This document shows positions 35,835 through 42,485 of a stretch of DNA of 64,000 nucleotides, piece after piece (within the stretch, counting starts at the first letter, position 1; each line of letters starts with the position of its first letter). The position numbers and the translations under genes are program-made. The stretch is from JBBRZF01 sp038236965 (GTDB taxonomy: Bacteria > Acidobacteriota > Terriglobia > Terriglobales > Acidobacteriaceae), in the NCBI GenBank assembly GCA_038236965.1, contig JBBRZF010000001.1, positions 1 through 64,000 of the forward strand, in the 5' to 3' direction. A model generated the notes under the pieces. The model did not search any database and was not told where the DNA came from. It saw nothing but the letters and a program-made list of their open reading frames with translations.

Positions 35835-36470
35835 ATGCACACTGCTAAATCTGGCGGCACGTCCCCTGACGCTCCGTGGACGGCGGAGGTCCGGCGCGAG
35901 GTGCTGGATGCCTCCATGGAGGTGTCTTACGTTCTGGACAGTGAGCTGCGCATCGTCTGCTCCAACCCTGCCTGGAATCGATTTGCGCTCGCGAATGGTG
36001 GTGAGGCCTGCATCGGTAGCAACGTGAAGGGCGCATCGATTCTCGACGCCACGTGCGGCGAATTACAAGATTTCTATACGAATGTGTTCCATGCGTCCCT
36101 GTCGGAGAAGCGTGTCATCGAGTTTGATTATGAATGCTCCAGCTCCAGCATTTATAGACTTCTTCGAATGCATTTATTCCCGTTCAAACAATGGGATGGT
36201 GTTTTGGTCGTCAACTCCCCTCGCATAGAGCGCCCGCACGAAGGTAGGGCGGAAGTGGAAGATCCCAGCGACTACATCGGTAAGAATGGAATCGCATCGG
36301 TCTGTGCCCAGTGTCGCCGCGCCAAAGACGCAACGGGATCCCGATGGGATTGGGTCCCCTCGTTACTCAATGGCTCGGTGCGATTGAGCCATGGGATATG
36401 TCCAGTCTGTCGTGAGTATCTATGGCGGCTCGATCTGAAACTAATGACGCCATCGATCGACTTGTCTTAG
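35835..36470 (+). CDS. PAS-like sensor protein with CxxC...SHGICPxC tail
   Basis: 211 aa from the ATG at 35835; a TTG at 35796 is an alternative. TATACT at 35824-35829 is only 6 bases before the ATG, so transcription could begin at or near the start codon. Residues about 20-120 resemble a PAS fold (MEVSYVLDSELRIVCSNPAW). Residues about 150-200 hold CAQCRRAK and SHGICPVC, a four-cysteine module often found after PAS or receiver domains in soil bacteria, probably binding zinc. No output enzyme or DNA-binding domain is present. It is divergent from recA; its partner is unknown. Confidence 0.65.
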   Translation: MHTAKSGGTSPDAPWTAEVRREVLDASMEVSYVLDSELRIVCSNPAWNRFALANGGEACIGSNVKGASILDATCGELQDFYTNVFHASLSEKRVIEFDYECSSSSIYRLLRMHLFPFKQWDGVLVVNSPRIERPHEGRAEVEDPSDYIGKNGIASVCAQCRRAKDATGSRWDWVPSLLNGSVRLSHGICPVCREYLWRLDLKLMTPSIDLS

Positions 36471-36475
36471 CCTCT

Positions 36476-38047
36476 CTACCTTTTCAGCAGATCCACCGGT
36501 TGGCGGACGTCGGTCACGCGGAAGTATTTGGCCAGCGCGGGATAGCGTTCAGCGACCGCTTCATACATCTTCCACGCCACTTCGCGATAAGAAAAATGTC
36601 CGGCGGGACCGCTGCGCAGTTCGGTGATGTAAACGGCTTCGGCGAAATCCATCTTGAACAACGCGCGTTTGCGATAGGCAAGCGGGATGAGGTATTGCAC
36701 GTCTTCGGTCTCCGCGCCGGGAATCTCCCTGAGCCTTAGCGCGAGTTCATGCGCCACGCCGGAAAGACGGCTCATGGTTCCCGTGTAGCGGTCGGCAAGT
36801 CCGGCGTCGAGGATGTCCTGCGGAGTGTCGTAGCCGTGAGCGAAGGTGTACTCCTGCGCGATCTGCGTGCAGCGGCGATGGCGATGCATGTCGCGATAGC
36901 CGCCGATGTCCATGAGGATGTCGAAGCGGAATCTCTGACCGGCGCAGAAGGCGCGCAGCAGTTCGTCGTGGCGTCCGCGATGGCGCAGTCCCATATCAAC
37001 GATTTCCGCGCGCGCTGCGTCCGAAAGCGCGGCCACGTGGTCGCGCAACTGCCGATACGGGTAGCGCGAATGTTCGTAGAGCAGCGTCGTCGCCAGTTCG
37101 ACTTCGAAAGGTTCGTTCTCTTCGAGCAGGTCAACGAGAGGTGCGGCGGCAATCGCTTCGTTCTGCATCAGTTCGCGCCCGGCCTGCCGAAGTTCCTTGC
37201 GCGTGGAGATCTCGTACTGGCTGGCTTCCGCGTATTTCACCAGCGTCGGAGAAGACTTCGTTTCTTTCAGCAGCAGCGTGCGAGCCAGTTCGCCGAGCGG
37301 TTCGTCCTTCGTCTTGATGGCCTCGACCAGCGTGCGATAGGCCTCGTGATTTACGTTGTGCGCGTTGCCGCGTCCGGCGTCTTTCAACTGTTGCGCCAGT
37401 TGCCGAATTTCCGCATGGGTGTGCGAGAGCATGCGCGAAACCTGGTTCTCCAGCGTGCGCGCATTGACGATCTGGCCGAGCGAAGTGTTGGTCGCCATCG
37501 GCAGCAGGTAGCGCGAAAGGTCGAAGGCGCGTGCTCGCAAGGTGCGCTCGTACTGGTCTTCCTGCATCTCCTCGGGACGCGGAGTGCGCGCCGCAAGATG
37601 GTGGAACATGGCCTCGCTGAATTCGCGATATTCGGCAAAAAGTTCGTCGATGGCCGCGCGATATCGCGTCCTCAGTTCGGCATCGCCGCCAAGGGCGGGC
37701 GTGTAGTAACTGGCCTTCTTGAAATCCTGGTAGCGCGTCGAACGCTCCTGCCCATCCCAGCGCTGCTCGTCCACCACAATGGTTGCCGCCAGCAAAGAAA
37801 GCCGCTCGACGGCCATGGCGATATGCGCCAGGTCGGCGATGGAGCGGTGTCCGTACTGAAAATAAAAGGTGTTGAGAAACTTCTCGGCCTTCTGCTCGTT
37901 CAACTCGGCAAGCGACTGCTTCATGGAGAGCGACGAGCGCGAATACTTGGCCATGGCGTAAGCCTGAACCTCCGGCTCCGCTCCGTGAACGGCATAAACT
38001 TCGGTGGCGTTTTTCATCAGATCAGGGCGGGAAGAGGAGGCGGACAT
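36476..38047 (-). CDS. Tandem-duplicated ThyX-like protein (flavin-dependent thymidylate synthase family)
   Basis: 523 aa, about twice the usual ThyX length. The first half has YGHRSIADLAHIAMAVERLS and QERSTRYQDF, matching the helix with the conserved His and the second part of the ThyX motif, but lacks the RHR that should precede it (EQRWDGQERSTRY). The second half holds GGYRDMHRHRRCTQIAQEY, which supplies the RHR segment, and YRKRALFKMDFAEAVYITELR near the end. The two halves thus each keep part of the RHRxxSxNExSxRY signature. It may be an active fused dimer or a derived paralogue; no thyA is in the window to help decide. Confidence 0.75.
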   Translation of the reverse strand: MSASSSRPDLMKNATEVYAVHGAEPEVQAYAMAKYSRSSLSMKQSLAELNEQKAEKFLNTFYFQYGHRSIADLAHIAMAVERLSLLAATIVVDEQRWDGQERSTRYQDFKKASYYTPALGGDAELRTRYRAAIDELFAEYREFSEAMFHHLAARTPRPEEMQEDQYERTLRARAFDLSRYLLPMATNTSLGQIVNARTLENQVSRMLSHTHAEIRQLAQQLKDAGRGNAHNVNHEAYRTLVEAIKTKDEPLGELARTLLLKETKSSPTLVKYAEASQYEISTRKELRQAGRELMQNEAIAAAPLVDLLEENEPFEVELATTLLYEHSRYPYRQLRDHVAALSDAARAEIVDMGLRHRGRHDELLRAFCAGQRFRFDILMDIGGYRDMHRHRRCTQIAQEYTFAHGYDTPQDILDAGLADRYTGTMSRLSGVAHELALRLREIPGAETEDVQYLIPLAYRKRALFKMDFAEAVYITELRSGPAGHFSYREVAWKMYEAVAERYPALAKYFRVTDVRQPVDLLKR

Positions 38048-38664
38048 GGGAGCAACATCGTACTGCCTAGTGCTGTGGAAATACTAGTTTCGAGTTGCGG
38101 AAGGTCGGTTAACTGTCGGCAGCAGACAATTCTGCTACCCTCGGCAGGATTAAGCTGCCACCCTGTGCAGAGTTATGCTGCCGCGTAGGCAAGCCAAATC
38201 TGCCACATGGTTTGATCCGCGGTTACCGGATTTTTCCATGTGACGCCCCGAGTAGTTTACAGCCAGCCATTCGTGCGGAATAAAGCCTCCAATCCGGATG
38301 AGGAAATTTGAATCCGGCGCCGATGTAGCACAAAATACTACAGAACTCGGCGTCAAGCGTGGCAATCCCCAGGTTCAGGTATTACGTAGGAGTGAAGCCA
38401 TCGTCGGCAGCGATTCCCATTCCGAGATACTGAACGACATGCCCTGTTCTCGCTCGGTATCCTGCGCTGGGTTATGGTGCTCTTGTTGCCAAGCGTCTCG
38501 GATCGCCTCCCCTAATCTTTTTCTTTTCGGCAGTAATACTCGGCGTGTTTGCCCAGATCACTTCCAGATAGCCGACGATACGGACGGTGGCGACGGTAAA
38601 CGCTGTGCCGTTGATCGTGAGTTTAGGTGCATGGCCGGCAACGCAGGGCGCGCTCAGCCTAACA

Positions 38665-38708
38665 TTGCATGCCGTCAATCCGTGTTGTATATTGAACCAT
38701 ATGGTTCA
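38665..38708 (+). promoter_or_regulatory. Leaderless promoter and palindromic operator of the ArsR operon
   Basis: TTGCAT (38665-38670), a 17-bp spacer and TATATT (38688-38693) form a good sigma-70 type promoter. The expected start point falls at about 38700, right at the ATG at 38701, so the mRNA would be leaderless. A perfect 16-bp palindrome TGAACCATATGGTTCA (38693-38708) covers the -10 edge, the start point and the start codon, a natural autorepressor site for the ArsR protein. Confidence 0.65.
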
Positions 38709-39066
38709 GTATTGCCAGACACGCTTCGATGTCTCGTTCGGCGCGCTCGCGGACGCCACCCGACGCGGCGTTTTGGAGCAGCTCGGGCGTGCAGACGCTT
38801 CGATCACGGCCCTTGCCGAGAAGTTCCACATGACCCTCACGGGCATGAAGAAGCATGTAGGCGTCTTGGAGCAAGCGGGGCTCGTCACCACGGAGAAGGT
38901 CGGGCGCGTGCGGACCTGCAAGCTAGGCCTACGCGGACTGCAAGAAGAGGCGGCATGGATCGAGAGGTACCGCCAGCTCTGGGGCGCACGCTTCGACGAG
39001 TTGGACAAGGTTGTCGAAGAATTGAAACTGAAGGAGAAAGTTGATGGACGAAAGAAAAGAAAGTGA
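38701..39066 (+). CDS. ArsR-family transcriptional regulator
   Basis: 121 aa from the ATG inside the operator palindrome. Winged-helix core: FGALADATRRGVLEQLGRAD, SITALAEKFHMTLTGMKKHVGVLEQAGLV in shortened form (LAEKFHMTLTGMKKHVGVL is the recognition region) and the wing TTEKVGRVRTCKL. There are no metal-binding cysteine pairs of the ArsR/SmtB type, which fits the subgroup paired with AHSA1 proteins. An in-frame start at 38587 is rejected because the promoter lies between. Its end overlaps the AHSA1 gene by 23 bp. It probably represses its own operon. Confidence 0.85.
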   Translation: MVQYCQTRFDVSFGALADATRRGVLEQLGRADASITALAEKFHMTLTGMKKHVGVLEQAGLVTTEKVGRVRTCKLGLRGLQEEAAWIERYRQLWGARFDELDKVVEELKLKEKVDGRKKRK

Positions 39067-39565
39067 GGCCACCCCCATGAAGAACCGCACGGCGGTGGAA
39101 CGGAAGTCCGAGCGCGAGCTCGTCGTCACACGCACCGTCAACGCGCCTATGCGCCTCGTGTTCGAGGCGTGGACCAAGGCAGAACTGTTCAAAAGGTGGT
39201 GGGTACCAAAGTCGTGTTGTCTGACCCTGCTTTCCTGCGAGATGGATGTTCGTGTTGGAGGCAGGTACCGTTTGGTGTTTAGCCACCAGGGTTCCACCAT
39301 GGAGTTCTTCGGCACGTACCGCGAAGTGACACCGCACTCGCGCCTCATTTGGACGAACGAGGAAGGTGACAACGGCGAGACTGTCACCACGGTGACCTTC
39401 GATGAGAACGCGGGCAAGACGTTGTTGGTGGTGCACGATCTCTACCCCTCAAAGGAAGCGCTCGATGCCGCGGTCGCTTCCGGATCGACGGGCGGGATGC
39501 CTGAGACGCTCGACCAACTTGACGAGCTTCTCGTGAGCCTGGGATCAAGCTCGGCGACAAAATGA
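39044..39565 (+). CDS. SRPBCC (AHSA1/START-like) domain protein
   Basis: 173 aa from the ATG at 39044, which has AAGGAG 7 bases upstream. The domain shows ELVVTRTVNAPMRLVFEAWT, LFKRWWVPK, VGGRYRLVF and the EFFGTYREVTPHSRLIWTNE region shortened, then TVTTVTFDENAGKTLLVV: the helix-grip fold with a hydrophobic ligand pocket. Function within ArsR operons is not established; ligand binding is likely. It overlaps both neighbours (ArsR by 23 bp; DUF1801 by the ATGA at 39562), so the three are tightly co-translated. Confidence 0.85.
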   Translation: MDERKESEATPMKNRTAVERKSERELVVTRTVNAPMRLVFEAWTKAELFKRWWVPKSCCLTLLSCEMDVRVGGRYRLVFSHQGSTMEFFGTYREVTPHSRLIWTNEEGDNGETVTTVTFDENAGKTLLVVHDLYPSKEALDAAVASGSTGGMPETLDQLDELLVSLGSSSATK

Positions 39566-40059
39566 CGCGGTCAACCCATCAATCAACGAAGCGCGTGGCC
39601 GGCCGCCAGGGTAAAACAACCACCCAAGGCAAGACCCCGGCGAAGCTGCTGGTCGCCATGACTGGCAAGGCAAGCGCCGCGAAGACCGCTAAAGGCGCCG
39701 AACCCGTGTTCGCGTACATCGCTAGCTTGCCGCAGCCGCAGCGCGGCATCGCCGAGCGCATCGATGCCCTGGCGGCCAAAAGTTTGCCGGACATCCAGCG
39801 AGCGGTGAAGTGGGGCATGGCGTATTACGGAGTCCAAGGGGGCTGGTGCTTCTCTTCCGGCGCCTTCGTCGGCCATGTGAAACTGATGTTTATACGCGGC
39901 ACCGAGATCAAGCCGGAACCGCCTGTGACGCCGACCGGGATGGGCAAATCCACCCGCGGAGTCGAGTTAGCATCGGTTGACGATTTCGACGAGCGCCAAT
40001 TGGCGTCGTGGATAAAGCAGGCCGCCACCATGCCCTTCGTCGGGGGAAAGAAGCGATGA
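39562..40059 (+). CDS. DUF1801-domain protein
   Basis: 165 aa. The first 45 residues are basic and Thr/Ala/Lys-rich, probably disordered. The DUF1801 core follows: FAYIASLPQPQRGIAERIDAL, LPDIQRAVKWGMAYYGVQGGW shortened, and HVKLMFIRGTEIKP. DUF1801 proteins (YdhG-like, frataxin-like fold) frequently travel with AHSA1 and ArsR genes, and function is unknown. It overlaps the AHSA1 gene at ATGA and is the last gene of the cassette; about 530 bp lie between it and the right end of the element. Confidence 0.82.
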   Translation: MTRSTHQSTKRVAGRQGKTTTQGKTPAKLLVAMTGKASAAKTAKGAEPVFAYIASLPQPQRGIAERIDALAAKSLPDIQRAVKWGMAYYGVQGGWCFSSGAFVGHVKLMFIRGTEIKPEPPVTPTGMGKSTRGVELASVDDFDERQLASWIKQAATMPFVGGKKR

Positions 40060-40613
40060 CTACGCCGTGGCGCAGCGTTCAGAACGCCGAGAAGCCAACG
40101 AGACCCTGGCGTGGCAAGCGTTGCCATGCCGTTTAGCAGGGGGTCGCGTATCCAAACACAGAAAAACTGGCCTTGGCGCCATGTCATCCAACTGTTCGCG
40201 GCGAAATGGCGCAAAATGAGACGAGAGAGCCGTTTCGGAGGAACGCCAGTCCGAGGCACCAAGCCGTGTCTGGCTGTCTCCGTTTGCTGCCAATCCTGCT
40301 ATCGATGATCTCAAAGTGCGCCAGCCGCCCGAATACTAAGCGTTATATCGGCTTCTATCTTATGTATCTCGTCTTGAGACCGTAAGAGGTAGGTGCGCAC
40401 CAACTACGAACAAGCCGGACGGATCCATTTCACAGGAATAAGGGTCGGCAGTTCCGATCTGGAACGATTTCGCACGCTATTTGGGGGTGGCAGAATTACA
40501 CCGCCGCGCCTGGCAGCTTTGTCCTGCCGGGCGTTGTGTGTGCGTGGCAGCATAACCCTGCTCTGTCTGGCAGCATCAACGTGCCGCCAACAGTTACCAG
40601 CAGGAATAAATAT

Positions 40614-41261
40614 CTAGACCTGTGGCTTTAGAATCTCCACTTCATCCCCCACCCGAACCTCGCCGCCTTGCACCACGAAGCAATCCAGCGCTATCTTCCC
40701 GCCGAATCTTTGCACGATGTCTTTCAGAATCTGGAGGTCTTGTTTCAGAGTGTCGGGATCGTAAGTGGTCATTACGCATCGGCTGCGAAGGTTTCGAACG
40801 CCGATGATGACGTCGCCAATCCGTAATCGAAGTCCCGCCCAGGTGCGTTCCGCGAGTCCTTCTACGCCGCTGATTACGATGTTGGGACGCAGGCGTCGAC
40901 GGTCGCGTCCGAAGGCCGTGATGGCGCCATCGGTTGCAACCAGCAGCGGCAGCACGTCAAAGCGTTCTTCCGATTCGTCGCGCACCAGAGTCGCTCCGGG
41001 GCCGACGATGTCAACCACCCGTCGCAGCGGTTCCGGTCCTGTCCAAAGAAGGCCGTCGATGACGGGCTCTCCGTCGGCGTCGAGCGTTGCGTGGTGACCC
41101 AGCAGGTGCGGATGCGTTCTGGAGGTGATGACGCGTCCGCTGGCGTCTTCAACGTGGACGACGCGATCGCCTGCGATACCCAGCGCGTCAATCTGCGCAC
41201 TTAGGAGTTGCTCCCCGCCCATAGACTTCACGGGATAACGCCAGAGCTCTGAAATCTGCAT
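40614..41261 (-). CDS. MOSC-domain protein (YcbX-like)
   Basis: 215 aa. N-terminal MOSC beta-barrel domain: ELWRYPVKSMGGEQLLSAQI, RVITSRTHPHL. The MOSC core includes the conserved cysteine in NLRSRCVMTTYDPDT that can bind sulphur-carrying molybdenum cofactor. Members move sulphur or reduce N-hydroxylated compounds (YcbX, mARC). It lies just outside the right end of the mobile-like element, 22 bp away. A link with the molybdenum cofactor cluster at 10.3-13.4 kb is functional only. Confidence 0.85.
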   Translation of the reverse strand: MQISELWRYPVKSMGGEQLLSAQIDALGIAGDRVVHVEDASGRVITSRTHPHLLGHHATLDADGEPVIDGLLWTGPEPLRRVVDIVGPGATLVRDESEERFDVLPLLVATDGAITAFGRDRRRLRPNIVISGVEGLAERTWAGLRLRIGDVIIGVRNLRSRCVMTTYDPDTLKQDLQILKDIVQRFGGKIALDCFVVQGGEVRVGDEVEILKPQV

Positions 41262-41413
41262 CGGACTACCCTTCTTGCAGGTCTTGGATGAAAAAAATCT
41301 ACCCGCCGCTCCGGTCAGAAAAGGCTCAATCGGGCAACTTTCTTGCTTCCGTACGCGACGAATTCCGTTTAGATGGGTTTAATTCAGCTACAAACGTTTT
41401 TCCCGGCCTCTAG

Positions 41414-41430
41414 GGTGACATACTTTGTCA
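41414..41430 (+). promoter_or_regulatory. Inverted repeat GTGACA-N5-TGTCAC
   Basis: A perfect 6-bp inverted repeat with a 5-base spacer lies 49 bp before the next gene start, where an activator or repressor would sit. It is close to but not the same as a CRP box (TGTGA-N6-TCACA). The regulator is unknown. Confidence 0.4.
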
Positions 41431-41478
41431 CTTTCAGCTAAGTAAGGAATCATTTACATTGGAGTTCATCCCTTAACT

Positions 41479-42318
41479 ATGCGTTCGACGTCTGTTTCAC
41501 TTTTAGTATCGCTTTTGATGTTCGCAAGCACGGTTGCGCTGGCACAAAAGGGCCAGCCAGGCGACGGACCCGTCATGCCTCCAACGACTTTTGCCGACGG
41601 CCCCGTGTTGGACGTTCGCCGTACCGTACCTGCGGCCATTCCTCTGCCGCAGATGTCTCCGGAATTAGCACTCCATATTTTTACTCAGCGGACCATCGCA
41701 CAGTCGGAAAAGTTAGAAGGATACTCCGACACGACCATCATCGAAGCCGAATTGCCAGATAGCTCGCAAAAGGGCGAATACGAACTGATTCGCAGCTACA
41801 CGGCGCCCAACACGCTGAGCTTTGCGACCGTGAAGTTTACCGGCGACGGTTTTGTGAAATCCAATGTCATCGTCCGCCTGCTACAGCAGGAAGTGGACCA
41901 CGTAGTAAAAGGTGATCCGGCGGCGACCGCAATCTCCGAACAGAATTACAAGTTCAATTACAAGGGACTGGAAAACTTCGATGGCAATCTATGCCACGTC
42001 TTCCAGGTGAAGCCGCGCAAAAAGGTCGCCGGATTGTTCAAGGGCAAGATTTATGTGGACGCCTATTCGGCCAGCCTTCGACGAGCCGAGGGCGCGATAA
42101 AGTCGCCTTCCTTCTTCGTGAAGAACATCGATTTCGTGCAGGACTTTGTGGATGTAGCCGGTTTCACCTTCCCCGAAAAGATGCGTTCCACTGCGAAGGC
42201 CAGGATCATCGGCCGCGCAGTGGTGAACGTCCTCCATCGCGGATACAAACTGGAGGCAAAGTCGGCAACTCCGGTCACGTCCACCCTCGCCGCCCCCCAA
42301 TCCGGATCGGCGCACTGA
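41479..42318 (+). CDS. Secreted protein, unknown function
   Basis: 279 aa. A signal peptide covers residues 1-22 (LLVSLLMFASTVALA). After a Pro-rich linker comes a helical stretch (LALHIFTQRTIAQSEKLEGY) and a beta-rich C-terminal half (EYELIRSYTAPNTLSF, KIYVDAYSASLRRAEGAI, FTFPEKMRSTAKARIIG). The last part recalls outer-membrane lipoprotein-sorting (LolA/LolB-like) or acidobacterial DUF folds: a half-barrel with the motif FKGKIYVDAYS. No firm family. It ends 84 bp before a bidirectional terminator. Confidence 0.65.
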   Translation: MRSTSVSLLVSLLMFASTVALAQKGQPGDGPVMPPTTFADGPVLDVRRTVPAAIPLPQMSPELALHIFTQRTIAQSEKLEGYSDTTIIEAELPDSSQKGEYELIRSYTAPNTLSFATVKFTGDGFVKSNVIVRLLQQEVDHVVKGDPAATAISEQNYKFNYKGLENFDGNLCHVFQVKPRKKVAGLFKGKIYVDAYSASLRRAEGAIKSPSFFVKNIDFVQDFVDVAGFTFPEKMRSTAKARIIGRAVVNVLHRGYKLEAKSATPVTSTLAAPQSGSAH

Positions 42319-42324
42319 AAAAAA

Positions 42325-42380
42325 CCAGACGCAAGACGCCTGAAATCAGACGCTGGACGTCAGACGCCAGACTTCAGACA
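42325..42380. repeat. Heptamer array, unit YCAGACG
   Basis: Eight 7-bp units: CCAGACG, CAAGACG, CCTGAAA, TCAGACG, CTGGACG, TCAGACG, CCAGACT, TCAGACA. It starts 7 bp after the secreted-protein gene. An array of the complementary unit lies beyond the terminator at 42437-42485. Confidence 0.85.
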
Positions 42381-42401
42381 AGTCAACGGCACACCAAAAA
42401 T

Positions 42402-42430
42402 AACCCCAGCCTTTTCTGACTGGGGTTTTG
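42402..42430. terminator. Bidirectional terminator between convergent genes
   Basis: AACCCCAG and CTGGGGTT form an 8-bp stem around CCTTTTCTGA, followed by TTTTG on the plus strand. It sits at the centre of two oppositely oriented heptamer arrays. Confidence 0.8.
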
Positions 42431-42436
42431 TATTTA

Positions 42437-42485
42437 GCTGACGTCCGACGTCTAGCGTCTGGCGTCTGCCTTTTGGCGTCTGCTC
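42437..42485. repeat. Heptamer array, inverse unit, running into a coding end
   Basis: On the plus strand: GCTGACG, TCCGACG, TCTAGCG, TCTGGCG, TCTGCCT, TTTGGCG, TCTGCTC. Read on the minus strand this is the CCAGACG unit of the neighbouring array. The stop codon of the M49-like gene (42452-42454) and its last eleven or so codons lie inside it. Confidence 0.85.

Larger units (their letters stand above)
38114..40592. mobile_element. Transposase-less element with IS21-like multi-site ends
   Basis: Left end TGTCGGCAGCA (38114) and right end, read inward from 40592, TGTTGGCGGCA are inverted. Each end bears four imperfect palindromes of the form GGCAG-N7-CTGCCA: 38118-38137 (N9 here), 38143-38160, 38166-38183 and 38188-38205 on the left; 40488-40505, 40511-40528, 40545-40562 and 40568-40586 on the right. 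The flanks GTTAAC (38108-38113) and GTTACC (40593-40598) could be a decayed target duplication. Terminal TG...CA and repeated binding sites recall IS21-family ends, but no istA/istB is present. Cargo is an ArsR-AHSA1-DUF1801 operon. Gaps 38206-38660 and 40060-40487 contain no supported gene; the first has hydrophobic open stretches that may be gene remnants. Confidence 0.7.

Noticed and set aside
36749..38188. 479-codon plus-strand open frame
   Set aside because: Antisense to the ThyX-like gene; Arg- and His-rich translation without a recognisable fold.
38298..39044. Plus-strand open frame covering the left part of the element and the ArsR gene
   Set aside because: Out of frame with the well-supported ArsR gene; translation is Arg/Cys-rich with no domain, and the ArsR promoter and operator lie inside it.
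40186..40350. attC-like (integron) site around ACTAAGCGTTATAT at the right side of the ArsR cassette
   Set aside because: GCGTTATAT resembles an attC 3' core but violates GTTRRRY, and no convincing complementary core and spacer set was found upstream. The IS21-like ends explain the cassette better.
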